Shown: positions 24,033 to 35,874 of the stretch, in pieces | Position numbering within the stretch: position 1 is the stretch's first letter | Layout of the letters: each line of letters begins with the position of its first letter | Assembly (NCBI GenBank): GCA_963921825.1 | Contig: OY997594.1 | Span: forward strand, 28,254,956 to 28,318,955 | DNA: 64,000 nt | Direction of reading: 5' to 3' | From: Erodium maritimum | Taxonomy: Eukaryota > Streptophyta > Magnoliopsida > Geraniales > Geraniaceae | Position numbers and translations under genes: made by a program | The notes under the pieces: model-generated | Told to the model about the DNA's origin: nothing | Seen by the model: the letters and a program-made list of their open reading frames with translations, nothing else | Database searches by the model: none

Positions 24033-27000
24033 TCATGGGGATAAGCTCTCCTCATCTGAACTCCTATCTTGCCTCATATTATACCTGTTCAGAACTGGTA
24101 GAGAAGCAGTTGAAGATATCCGGAAGGACCTAGCAGCACCCACCATTATTCTATCTTGCAGCCTCCCTACTTCCTTGCATACATTATCCAGTATCGAGAG
24201 AAAATCTCGTACAATCATGAAAATTCTGAAGGGATGGGCTTCCTCCCTCGTTGCATTTCCATGAAAATACTGTGTAACGTCTTTCACCAGGGATAAGGCC
24301 TTTCTTTCTTCAGCCTTAATCCGAGCAATTTCTTCTTCGGCCTCTTTCAGGAACAACTTCATTGAGTTGAAGAATTTCTCCTTAGAATCTGTCTTCTCAC
24401 ACTGCAAGACCAATCGGACCTTCTCAAGTCCCATTTCAAGTTTTGATAAATAGCTGCTTAAGACATCCGAGTCCATTCCTGCTGCCTTTTTCACATCGCT
24501 GAGGTCTCTTCCCAGCCCAGCCACGACCTGCAATCCTTGCTTCCTGAAATTTTCCTTGTTTGTTTTTGGCTGCAGTTTGTTTTCTGAATGATCACTTGTA
24601 GAATCAGTACCTTCACCTTCAGCTCTAATGATCTCTTGGACTACAAAGTGAAGCAGTGTTGTCTTCCCATCTGTTCCCTTTATATCTACAAGTTTCAAAA
24701 GTGTGTCAAGTTTGAAAGCTTTAGCATCGCCGCGGTTGGTTCCAACATTCATTCGGTTTCCTGTCCTCAATACAGCTTCAAGCAGTTTGAGGAACAACCG
24801 ACTGTTCCTCAATTCCTCACTTGCTGCCTGAAAAATGTGAGGACTAATGAGATTCCTCATATTCAGGGCTTTTAAATGGTATACAATTGTAAGTTCCAGA
24901 ACATAAACTACCCACTCCTGATTATAGATACAGAATTTGGTTTTAAGTATGGACTCTGAGGTTTTAGTCCCAGATAGCGTTATGATATTGTACACTTGAA
25001 TTCATGTGATTCAGTGTTAGCATAACTTCTGTAAGTACTTAAGGAATTTCACGAAACAGATAGTATGGAAATCGACATCAACAATACCTCCAAAGTCTGA
25101 AAAGAATTCCTCAGGTATTTTAGTTCTGAGTTGAAGTTGCCTCGGTATAGCATTGCTTCAACCCTTTTGAACGCAAATGGAATATCAAGTATCGCCTTGA
25201 GAAATCGTTCTGCAGACCCAAGTTTAGAGACATCTCCAGTATAGTCTCTAAGTTTAATTTCTTCCTCCTTGGTTGGAGCCATCTTTACCAGACTTTCAAG
25301 AAGTTCAACACCTAAACTTTCTGGGTTACCTGTTCCAACCAAATAAACTTGAATAGTTTAGGTCCATAGGAAGGAAACATTTCAAAAAAGGTTACTTATT
25401 CACAGAACACAAACATTGCATCCACTATGTTCAGCCAAAACTTTGATGATAAAAAATTGGTTTCAAGCGCATATACACTACTAGAACATGATACTGTTAG
25501 GTCAGTCTATACTGAGTTATTTTGCCATCAGTTTAAGATGAAACCTGTATCTATATTTCTGCTTTCATGTCTATGTCTGTTAGAGTTGTTAAAAAAAATA
25601 CATGCATGGCATTGCAATAGAGAGTTTCAACCTTGGGGGAGAATAAAAGAGAGAATCTGTGAATGAGGGATACACATTCACATCTAGCAGTGGAGAAGAA
25701 TTTATTTGTAAACTTTAGTGAAAGAATTGATGCTCCGACATGTGCAAATGTGCAATTATGCCTTACTCCCCTGGTATAATAAAAAACAACTTTAACTGAA
25801 AAACTTTATAAAAGCATATACTTTGGTTGGAAAAGCATAACTGTGTGTTTAGGTAGTTCCTAGGATTTGAGAGCTAACACATTTGTTTGAATAGGTCTGA
25901 TTTCTGATACTAAATGACTTGTTAAAGACCATTATTTACTAGATTTCGATTCTAACATGTATTCAAGAATTTAATTATTATTGGTTTAAATATATTGGGG
26001 ATGATAAACATTTGATAATGTACGAATACAGTTTGACATTTGCCTCATATATCTTCTGTAGGTTACTTTACTAATCTGATTTTGTAGGTCCTTAGCAGTA
26101 TGATTTAAGTTTTTTGACTCCTAATTTCTGTGTATGACAGCCATTTGTTTTAGCATCCTCCAACTTAAAATGATATATTTTACTTCTCCTATTGATTATA
26201 TTTACCTTTTTGAGAACACACCTGAGTATGATCAAGAAAGAATGGATACAAGCAGTACCAGATAGTTAATATCCTAGCACTGGTTGTTTCTATTTGTTTC
26301 CCAAACATGCTTAGTGACAACTCAGATATGCGAAAGGAAATCACATACCATCCAAGAGAGCTCCGGACACCACATCTTGTGTTACATTCAATGCTCTTAA
26401 CAGTATAGCTATGTTCTGGGACTTCTTCGGGTCCAAGACCCTATCTTCCTTCTCAAAAGGAGGAAGAACAGATCTTCTGATCGGTTCTTTTGGAGCAGGA
26501 TTCATGGTATTACAGCCAAAGAGACTTTCCATCATGTCCTCATTTATCCTGCAACAGAAGTAGGAATGCCCCAAGATCAACCATTAATGAATTAACACAA
26601 GTTTTGCAAACATCAATTGTATGCAAATGTACTCACTGAAACGAACTCGATTTCAGCTGGTCCCATACTGTTGCTCGATCTGAAGTTGCCCTTACTTTGT
26701 CCCAATGCAGAGGCTTCAACTTGGGTTTTGCTCCATCTGTATCATCTGTATCGGCCCTAGCCGAAGAACCAGCACTGCTTTCAACTTCTTCTATAGGCTT
26801 CCTCACGCCATTCACAGAGACTTCTCTGGGGCTTGGAGTCCAAGGTTCTGGTGTTTTCAGCACCACTTGGGAAGGCGTTGTGGATTCAGTTGTTTCAGTA
26901 GGGCCACCTTTTTGAGGCGTTGATAGCAGTGGTGGCGGCGGTGGTGGAGGGGGAGGAGCTTGAGCTTGACGTTGGTTCTTAATTGTCTTTGAAGATGGAG

Positions 27001-28060
27001 GTGAATAGCTCTTTGACTTGATAAGTGCCCAATTGGGTGGTGGGGGTGGAGCTGAAAACTTTGGCTTTTGATGGTGAGGGATTGGAGCTGTTACAGGACT
27101 GTCTGGAGCTCGAAGCTGCGACGGGAGAGGTAGTTGCTCCGGCGGGGAAGTCTGTTTCGTTGGTGGTGTCATAACGGGTTTCATATCAGGAGAAGTACCT
27201 GAGAGCCTTGATTTTGGAGAGGTTCTTTTGGAATGAGGAACAGAACCATTAGCTGCAGGTTGAGTTTCAGCTCTGCCTGAAATCGCCAAGCTCAGATGCC
27301 TCTGCCGTGATCCTGTCGTGCACGAGTCATCCTCATTACTGATGGATGAGCAGTGTGGCGAGTAAAAAGCTGCGTCTTGACTTTCCTCATCGGAACAAGG
27401 CGGAGATGCAGCGGCCCCCAGAGGACCGCTCGAGATTGGCTTGGTGAGTGGTGGTAATGGATGCAATTCAGGGCTGGGACGGTACCGTTCAGACCTCTTG
27501 ATCGAATTGAGCTTGTGATAAGGCGACCCATTTGCTCCATTGGCCTCGCTGACCGAGCTCCGGCCAGGCTCCACGGTTCCGATGTAGAGAAAGCTGGACG
27601 GCTGTACTCTAGCATCGTCCCCGAATCTCTGAGAATTCCCAGCTCCGACGAGCTTCTGGGTCTCCCCGGGATGCCTCACCCGGTGCCTGTACAAGAAGAA
27701 TGCAAGTGCAGAGAGCATCCCCAATGTGACAATCCCGACGGAGATAGCAATGGCCACCGTCTTGGTAGGCTTGGCCGGTTGCGTAGCCGCTGGAATCGGA
27801 ATGGTTTCATTGGCAGACGCTGCCTGCGGCGGAGGCTGATTTTGATCCGGGGTAGCCCCTGCCGGGACTTCAGTGAAGAACGGCTGGTCCGGAGTAGGAA
27901 AGACGGGACTCTCCGGCGGCGGCGGAGGAGGAGATGAATCCTCAGGAAACAATGGCTGATGCAGAATTCTCCTAGGAGAAGTAGTGTCTTGAATGGTGGC
28001 GGTGGAGCAGGATATTGCCACGGATAAGAGGAAGAAGAAGCTCAAATGATGAGCTCTCAT
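24033..28060 (-). CDS. Class I formin (FH2 domain actin nucleator), four exons
   Basis: Membrane-anchored formin that nucleates and caps actin filaments through FH2 and binds profilin-actin through FH1. Exons on the minus strand: 28060-26637, 26548-26349, 25329-25088 and 24827-24033. All introns are GT-AG and in frame, giving 886 residues. Layout: signal peptide (about 1-22), extracytoplasmic Pro-rich segment with [10 protein letters not shown] and PPPPPP, transmembrane helix (about 101-124) followed by basic residues, FLYIGT, and an FH1 polyproline run (about 375-390). FH2 starts at about residue 447 ([15 protein letters not shown]) and includes [13 protein letters not shown] and [20 protein letters not shown]. 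The C-terminus is short (DEESLSP). Residues around the canonical GNxMNxG motif are intact, and there are no stops or frameshifts. The length resembles Arabidopsis AtFH1/2/6-type proteins (about 900-1050 residues). I do not assign an orthologue. Confidence 0.95.
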
Positions 28061-29158
28061 GGTGATTTGTTCTGGGTATGCCTCGTTGGTATGGGTTGTT
28101 GAACCCAGTTCATTTCTGGTCGAGAGAAGGAGAAGCTTCTTTGAGCTGCAAGCAAGATCTGAGATGCTCCCAAGTCATGGACTCGGCACAGTACAGCTGC
28201 AGCTGCGAGAGCCGCCTTTCTTTTTGTTTGTTTATTTAATCTCTCCATATTCAGCAATTTGATTCGCCGTCGATGATGCCATGTGTCGTCGAGATGAAAT
28301 GACTAGCTTTGGGTCGATTCGGACCAAGTAATGGGTGATTATTGTAAGGACCACGTTTGTGCTTTTATTTTTGTCCCATTTTGATTAAAATTTTCTACTA
28401 CTGCGAGTTCCCACTACCTACCTCTGTGCTTCCGATCGCATCCAAGTCCATGCATGATTCACTTTCTTTGTCGGTTTGCCTACTTAATGACACCGTTTAT
28501 TAGGCGTTGGTGGCGTCCGGAGAGGGTTGATCGGTCTTAACATATTTATATATTTTTAAATTTGTAGCTTAAATGGATATTATTATTTTTTAGGCAGAAA
28601 GATGATATTATTAATTAAAGCTAAATGGACATTATGATTGTTTGATATGATAATAATATAATTACTTTTATATATATGAACAAGAACAATGGTACAATTT
28701 TTATTTATAAATTTAAACAGCCGTATCAAAACAAAGCAATTAGTAAACTTCAATTTCACGTACATAAGCACATATTATATAGATAATTACAGGCCTACGC
28801 TACAACTTAACATTTCAATCTTATACATGCTCTCGGATGAAGACGGAAGCAATTCATGTTGAGGTGCCCTGGTGGGCAAAGCCATTTGCTTTTAGGAAAG
28901 AAAAAGCGAGGGACAAAAATGTAATTTGGGAGAAGGGAGAATGTGTGTGACTTTAGTGTCTGATCTGAAATCACCACCGACTTTTCTGGATGGTATATGG
29001 TTGTGACTCTCTTTTTATCTTTTATTCCTTCCACTACCTCCACACCATGCCATCCATCCTTTTATTCTTCTTTTGCTCCTTTTTTTTTTCATGTATGCAT
29101 ATTGGTGTAATTAAGAAAATAGCGTTTGGGCAGAAGTATATTAGGAGGTTAGACTTAT

Positions 29159-29161
<3 letters not shown>
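28061..29161. other. Formin 5' flank and intergenic DNA
   Basis: 28061 to about 28260 probably holds the 5' untranslated leader and promoter. On the minus strand an A-rich GATTAAATAAAC lies about 170 bases upstream of the ATG, but no clear TATA box or start can be chosen. The remainder is AT-rich and featureless. Confidence 0.4.

Positions 29162-29201
<40 letters not shown>
29162..29201. repeat. (TA)n microsatellite
   Basis: About 18 TA repeats bordering the fold-back element at 29202. Confidence 0.95.
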
Positions 29202-29524
29202 GGTATCAGGTACAAACCCCCCCTTATTGTGCAAACTACGAACCCATGAGAGCCACAGGACCCCCCCCAAAGTGATGTCAGCAGAGCGCACCAGATGTTG
29301 ACACGTGGACAATATATATATAAAACATCGCACCTTATTGTGCAAACTACGAACTCACCAGGCGCTGACACGTGGCACGCAGAGTGCTAATAGTTTGGGC
29401 GCACAGTGCTAATAGTCCCAAACTATTAGCACCGTGCTGCGCAAACTATCAGCACTAAACGTGTCACATGTCAGCACCTGGTGAGTTCGTAGTTTGCACA
29501 AGAAGGGTGGTTTTTACTGGATAG

Positions 29525-29530
<6 letters not shown>
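29202..29530. mobile_element. Small fold-back element FB4 between TA tracts
   Basis: Starts GGTATCAGGTACAAACC, the family terminus. The core 29337-29510 is a compact palindrome: TGCAAACTACGAACTCACCA pairs with its complement near 29480-29500, and CTAATAGTTTGGG pairs with CCCAAACTATTAG in the middle. A second, partial copy of the left arm (29229-29320) and an internal TA tract (29312-29320) suggest a nested or duplicated insertion. It lacks the long shoulder core. Confidence 0.65.

Positions 29531-29613
<83 letters not shown>
29531..29613. repeat. Long (TA)n microsatellite
   Basis: About 40 uninterrupted TA repeats, the longest in the window. Confidence 0.97.
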
Positions 29614-29618
<5 letters not shown>

Positions 29619-30443
29619 TTGTCTTATCCTCTCTTTTAAGTAGTTTTATTTATTTTTTATTATTAAAATATTACTTTTGTCATTAACATTTTCTTTTTTG
29701 TTCTTGTTCGTTGTTGTCTTGGCCTCTATTCGACTGGTGATGAACGTGAAACGACAAGCGGCTCAGAGTGCGTATGCTACTCTTCTTCATCTTGGGGTTA
29801 CCGTACTATTGGCAGATATCAAACTGGAGCTATCGATTAAAGTATTGTATAGAAACCCTAAATTCTAATTTTCAATTCCATTTGTCATCCTCGCCTCACA
29901 ATTTTTAGAATATGTCTTTATGTATATGTAGATTGTAGTTAATATGAATTTTGAATGTTATGAACATTGTTGAAACGGAAACAGAAACGAATTATTGAAT
30001 TGAATTTTCATCTGCAAATTTTCTCCAAATTTCTAGGTATTTGGAATAACCCGATACTGGAAAAAAATGAACTGATAATGGGGATGTGTAATAACCCGAT
30101 ACTGGGAAGAAATAAACCAGTATTGGGGATATGTAATAACTTGATACTGGGAAGAAATAAATCAGTATTGGGGATATGTAATAACCTGATACTGGGAAGA
30201 AATGAACTGGTTATGGGGATTTGTATGTTGATGTTTTGTTTTGTTTTTTAATTCGTGTAAGAATGGGTTAGTCAGCGGAAGTCGCAACACATGGGCAATT
30301 AAGTTGACAGGTCACACATTATACCCGTTGATTAAGTCACTTGATCTTTACCGTTTAACACAAATACTACATACTTCATCACTGTTTATTACATCAAACG
30401 GCCATTTTATGTCGAAGGAATATATTTTCATCTATATCCTACA
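29614..30443. other. Intergenic, with a 45-bp minisatellite
   Basis: No gene supported. At 30039-30225 four copies of a 45-bp unit occur (AATAAC(C/T)(C/T)GATACTGGGAAGAAAT plus GGGGATATGT). The unit is a multiple of three and keeps a frame open, but I see no start context or homology. Confidence 0.7.
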
Positions 30444-31680
30444 AGAGGTGAAATCGGCTACAAACCACTCTTAACCTAAAAACTAGAGAACCAATCATAG
30501 CTACACACACCTAAGATCCAACATTCACCATGATGTCACATCATCACCCCAATTTAACCCAAATTCACGCCACTTTCATCCTTTCTCACACAAGCAAGGG
30601 CATAATTGTAAATGCATGGTGCCATGTGGACAAGTGTCCATTTTTTTCTTCACTAATTCACTAATTTAATATTTCCCGATTCGTTTGAACTCCGATTAGC
30701 TTCAAACTTGCGCCAATATTTTTCTTTTTCCAAGGGCTTTAGATCAAGATCAGTCATGAATATATTTTGGAGCACGAAAATAAAAAGTTATATCGGGGTG
30801 ATAAAAATAATGTTGAGTGTTGATAAATCTTCACTAATAATGTTTTATCGGTGATACCTCCGATATAAAACATTTATTAGTGAAGATGGTTGTTTTATCA
30901 GTGATACCTCCGATTAGCTTCAAACTTGCGCCAATCTTCACCTCAAAATTGAACATGGTTTTTATCACCTCAGTACATGTTTTTATCAGTGATAAAAATC
31001 ATGTTCGGTTTTGGAAAATGAGGTGATAAAATTAGTGTCCAGTGTTGATAAAACCAGTGTAAAGTGTTGATAAAACCAATGTAAAGATATAAAAAAATTA
31101 AATCAGCCCCGAAATAATTCTTTTTTTCATGCTTCAAAAAAAACATGTGATGGGGGTGATAAAGCACACGTAATTTAATGATTAACCTAGTGTTTGGTGT
31201 TGATAAAACTAGTGTTCATAAAAAGCACGTGATGATGTGATAAAATCATGATCAGTTTTGGAAATGAGGTGATAAACTCAGTGCAAAGTGTTGATAAAAC
31301 CAGTGTAACAGTGTTGATAAAACCAGAGCAAATTGTTGATAAAAATTACCCATGTATTATTTTTTTTTAAATCAGCCCCGAAATAAAAAAAATTCGGGCC
31401 TCAAAATATATTCATGAGTGATCTTGATAGAAATCCCTTGAAAAAAACAAAACTAATGGCGCAAGTTTGAAGTCAATCGGAGTTCAAACGAAGTGGAAAA
31501 AATTAAATTAGTGAATTGGGTAAAAAAAATATAATATGATAGTTTTACTAAAAAGCCAGTGTTGTTTTTCTGCGGTCAACAACTCAATTATATCTCATCC
31601 CTCCATTCTTAAAATAGATGGCTTAGATTGATTCTCTAGCTTTTAGGTTAAGACATGGTTTGTATTTGATTTCTCCTCTG
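30444..31680. mobile_element. Fold-back element FB5 with 7-bp target duplication
   Basis: Same core as the other fold-back elements (TTTCCCGATTCGTTTGAACT, CTTGCGCCAATATT). The outer ends AGAGGTGAAATCGGCTACAA and the complement of TTTGTATTTGATTTCTCCTC are followed inward by TTAACCTAAAA(A/G)CTAGAGAA. The loop is a degenerate minisatellite of GTGTTGATAAAACCAGTGTAAA. Unlike its relatives it is not in a TA tract, so a direct repeat TCCTACA (30437-30443 and 31681-31687) can be read. With one mismatch this extends to 8-9 bp, which would suit hAT or Mutator-like transposition. Confidence 0.75.
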
Positions 31681-31739
31681 TCCTACAATATTATAAAGAA
31701 ATGTGATAGTGTAGATCAATTCCAAGAATCACTCATAAG

Positions 31740-32112
31740 CAGTGTTTTAAAAATCCGGACTGGATGTCGCCTAGGCCGCTTTTATGTCTAGCCGATCCGA
31801 CTAGCCGCCTAGGCGCCTAATTTTTTTTGCATAGTATAATGACTAAATTAAAATAACTAGATGGTTGTGCAGAGTGGTTTGGTGTTGGTGATATTAGGGG
31901 TTTGTTTCTAAGTTGTTTGATGTTATTTTTTAGGTATTTTAAATATTTATTTACAACTTTTTATATAATGAAATTCATATTTTCTTTCTATATATAGTAA
32001 TATATCTATTAAAAAAATATCTGATTAGTCATCGATCAATCTTTATCTAGTCCTTGATTAATCCCTAAGGTCTTAACCGCCTGATTAACGCCTAACTATC
32101 TTTTGAACCTTG
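31740..32112. mobile_element. hAT-type MITE
   Basis: 373 bp. Starts CAGTGTTTTAAAA and ends TTTTGAACCTTG (inverted repeat CAnnGTTnnAAAA), with 8-bp flanks CTCATAAG/TTCATAAG matching at 7 of 8. The inside contains a palindromic TAGGCGCCTA word. It resembles the smaller element at 52255-52412. Confidence 0.7.
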
Positions 32113-32238
32113 TTCATAAGGGATAAAATACATTTATAAATATTTAAACTACCTTGAAAACATATAACTTAATATAACTTTAGAGTCAGACCCTGCTCAC
32201 ATTAACAGGTGATTAAGTATTACTAAAAAACATGTGAT

Positions 32239-33255
32239 ACTTGTCCCTAATCAAATCTTCCATTAAATAATCTCTTAAAAACCCTAAACAATGTCTTCTT
32301 CTTTCTCAAGTTGCAACCGTCATCACCGATGGTCGATCAAGCTCCGACCTGGGAGACTGTCGGTGGAGTTGTCCCTCTCCATCTGCCGCCAACTAGTCAT
32401 TACCTTCTCCCCCTCTTTCTCCTCCTATCGAGCGTTTCTTTCAGCAATTGTATTCGGTCTTCTCCCGTGCACAACTGTTGCAACTGTCCCCAGCCCGAGC
32501 ATAGTCGTCGACATCTCTGTTGTGTCCCAGATCTACGCTTCGATCATGCGAGCCGCAGGTGGCTTTCCCCCTCCTCCCTATTCCTACTATCATCATCATC
32601 AATCGATGTACCAACGAGTATGAGAGACTATAACGAGCCTCCAGGGATATTCCGTAATCGATCTCCACAGTTTATGGCTTCAATTTGTCGAGGTTTGGTT
32701 TTGGTAAAGCTTTACCAACTGAACACCCGCACGATGTGGTTGGAGAAGATTTTGGAGCATTATAGACGATGGATTTGGGATCCGGGGGAGGGACGATAGG
32801 ATGAGGTCTGTTTTCAAGGCACCCAAGGTTAGGTTACCCTGGATACTTAAGACGGATCGACAGTACAAGGACGCCCCGCTATGAACACTATGAGGGTCAG
32901 AAGTGGCATCATACGAGCCCTAGTTTTGGTGTTCTGTTGCATTGTATGTTTCATCATTTCGTGTTTTTGGTTCTTCTGATTTCTGCTTTTAGTTTTTGGG
33001 TCAATTGTTGGTTTGAGTTAGGTGTGTTTTTAGTTGTTTGGATTTGTTTAGATATTGTGTTTCGCTTCTTTGAAAGTGTGGTAAGAGGATGTTATGCTCT
33101 CAGTTTGTGTCTATGATAAAAAGTAGACTAGTTCTGCGGGTCCAAAAGAGGTGGGTCACTTACCAGGGGATCAGACAATATTCTAGAGCCTAGGGCCCTA
33201 CTTTGTAACCTTTGATTGGCAGTAATGCACTTCCTCATATTACCCGTTTAAAAAC
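32239..33255 (+). mobile_element. LINE-type retroposon L3
   Basis: Flanked by the 9-bp direct repeat ACATGTGAT (32230-32238 and 33256-33264), with 3' tail CCCGTTTAAAAAC. It shares GGGATCCGGG(A)GGAGGGACG and the 3' tail with L2 at 22082-22824. Its open frames at 32290-32800 show no recognisable domain and are not called as genes. Confidence 0.65.
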
Positions 33256-33264
33256 ACATGTGAT

Positions 33265-34222
33265 TAGCAAAAGAAAGTAGCAGGTGCATATGTTTGATTA
33301 TGATGTCGTATATCGAAATAGTTAAGAAATAAACGAGGAGTGAGTACAAGTTTTAAGTACATGATCTATAATATTAATATTTTTAGTTAACTTTAATATT
33401 TGAAGTATATTTCATGCTATTTTGTTTTGTGACTCGTTCTCTATAAGATTTGGTGTTTTTTTTCTTTTCCTTTTTTGATCAACAAATGGAAGTTCTTTTA
33501 TATCTCTACCGGTCGAGAAAAGAGAAAAGAAAGAGGCAAAGCACGAAGACACCACTTCGGTGAAATAAGGAACAACTAAATCAGAGAACAGATCTGAAGT
33601 GAAATCTAGCAAAGCAAAAGAGAGAAGTCAAAGAAAAGGGGGGAGGGGTAAAAGAGACCAAATCTGAGAAGTGGGCTAACAAAACCGACGAGGAGAGAAG
33701 TGATCGGCAAGAAGAGGGAAAACGAGAGAAGAGGAAAGAGAAGGTCACCATTGGCGACATCTATGGCTAGAGGCTACGACTATCATCAGTGGAGGAGAAG
33801 GTAAGGCTTGTTGCGGAAAAAAGCCAGGGTCTAAGTGGAGAGACGAAAGGTTCAACTTTTCAATAATCATCACATTGATGTGGTTCTCTCAATCAACAAT
33901 ACAACTGATTGTATCGATCTTATTTCACTAGACAAATTGATGCAACTAGATCACACAAAGCATGTCATGTAATCTTATAAATCATGATGGATTAAGTAGG
34001 TGGGCAGAGCAAGTCAAACAATCTACAAAAAATCAAGACATATTTCCAAATAAGACTATTGATGGTGTGGAAGAAAACTTGTGGATAAAGAAAATGTGAA
34101 ATAACGTGAAACTTATAAAAATGAAATGAGAGATGATTAGATACATCTACATTAGTCTTTATCATATTATTAAAAAAATATTGACACATCTCAGACACGT
34201 GACGTGTTTGACTGATCGTTCC
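33265..34222. other. Spacer, nothing convincing
   Basis: AT-rich, with a purine-rich patch (33480-33850) resembling parts of retroposon leaders. No gene supported. Confidence 0.45.
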
Positions 34223-34700
34223 TGTTGAATATAACATTTATGTTTTATGTAGTCTAGATTGAAGACATAATGATACAATGCTTGGAGATCCCAAAATGCT
34301 TCAGGTCCGAATCCGACAAAACTTAGCATTTTTCAGGTCGAAACGGGCTCCCGAGCAAAACTCATGGCTTTGTCATGAGCTCGATGTTTTTCGGCCATCT
34401 GAGGTCATCTAGAGGGACGACTTCGTACTTTTGGAGTTCGGGCGTTTATTTTCTGTTTTGTTTTCGAGTTTTGAGATTTTTTTTTATTCGTAGTAGGACT
34501 AAGCGGTTTAGTTTTCTTATTGTGTTAGGAATTTGGGGTTTAGTTTTTCTATATAAGCACATGATGCTCTATGATTGTAAAGCAGATTTCGAAGGAATAA
34601 ACACAAAACGAGTTTCAAACCCAATCTATCTCATTCAGTATTAATCACGAATCAACGAATTTGATAAAAAAAAATCTTCATTTCCGCTATGTGCTCTACA
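34223..34700 (+). mobile_element. Possible Copia-type solo LTR
   Basis: TG...CA-bounded stretch with a strong TATA box (CTATATAAGC near 34548), a downstream ATTGTAAAG region, and an end CTTCATTTCCGCTATGTGCT, a style common at Copia LTR 3' ends. No target duplication was found, so the left end is uncertain. Confidence 0.35.
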
Positions 34701-35874
34701 TCAATGTTCTTATAAATTTTTCCACGATAAGCTTCAATCTTCCCAATAGAGAATGTTCACCAAATACTCTCATCTTTTTATCAGCAAAGAAAATTTAAAT
34801 TGAACCTCCTTAGAGGATAGAGAGGAGCTACAAGGTTATAAGAAAAGCCAACAAGGACAAACCCAGAAACAAGAAATATTACAACTGAAGAAGCCCAACC
34901 CCAAGAGAATCACCTCACTTCACACAGGAAGCCAACCAACAAAGGAACCCCGAAGAAGAAATACACTCCGCTTCACGCAGGAAGCCAACAAACCTAAAAA
35001 CCGGGTCTAATACCCAAATTTAACAACCATGAAGCGCAAAGAAAGACAAACAAAGGATCTAAAAATCCAGATTTAACCAACTTGAAGCACAAAAAGGGAG
35101 GGCTTCCAGCAAAGAAGCAACTGAACCGAAACCAGACGATGGAGCTCGAACTCAGTCCACCATAACCCAATTCTGGTCAACACCGAGAAAAGGACCAAAG
35201 GGGGAGGACAGGTATATCTACCGAGTACGAGCTCAGACCTCCAAGCAAGCAGTTGCACCAAACAATCCTGAGATCAGAAGCTGGAACTCGAGCTGAGTGT
35301 TCCGAAACCGAGATCGATATCCCTTCGCCGGCCAACACCTAGCGAGGAACCAAAGGGAAAGGTCTATAATTATACCGAGCTCGAGTCAACACCTACCCAG
35401 ACTGAATTGTCACCAACCGTAGCAGAGAGGGGCAGCGCCACACCAACGGTCACACTAAACAAGCTTTGACTCAGGCGCCTAAAGGGAACAAAATTCGGGG
35501 ACTAAGGTTGTCGAGCTGAGCGTTTCGATACCGTGACCGGTAACCCATCGCCGGCAAACACCAAGCGAGTACCCAAAGAAGAAGTCCCGTAATTATACCG
35601 AGCATAAACCGACCACAGCCCGGAAAAAACTGAAACCAAAGCCACCACCCGAGACAAGCTTGACAGAGGCCACAGGTCGGCCAAAGAAAACCTTCCTAAC
35701 CACGAACAAGAAGCTGCCACGCGCACCCACACACCCCCACTTCCGCCGGAGAGTCCTAAACAATAGGACTCGAACACCCAGAAAGCCCCCCCCCCCCAAA
35801 AAAAAAACGAACAACCGATCGCCGATCAGCACCGAACGAACCACCAACAGCAACAAACAAGACAAAAAGGGGGG

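Noticed and set aside
27461..27937. 158-residue plus-strand frame and neighbours opposite the formin first exon
   Set aside because: Antisense shadow of the proline-rich formin coding. No independent signals.
32291..32799. Open frames of 110 and 162 residues
   Set aside because: They lie inside retroposon L3, are low complexity, and have no recognisable domain.
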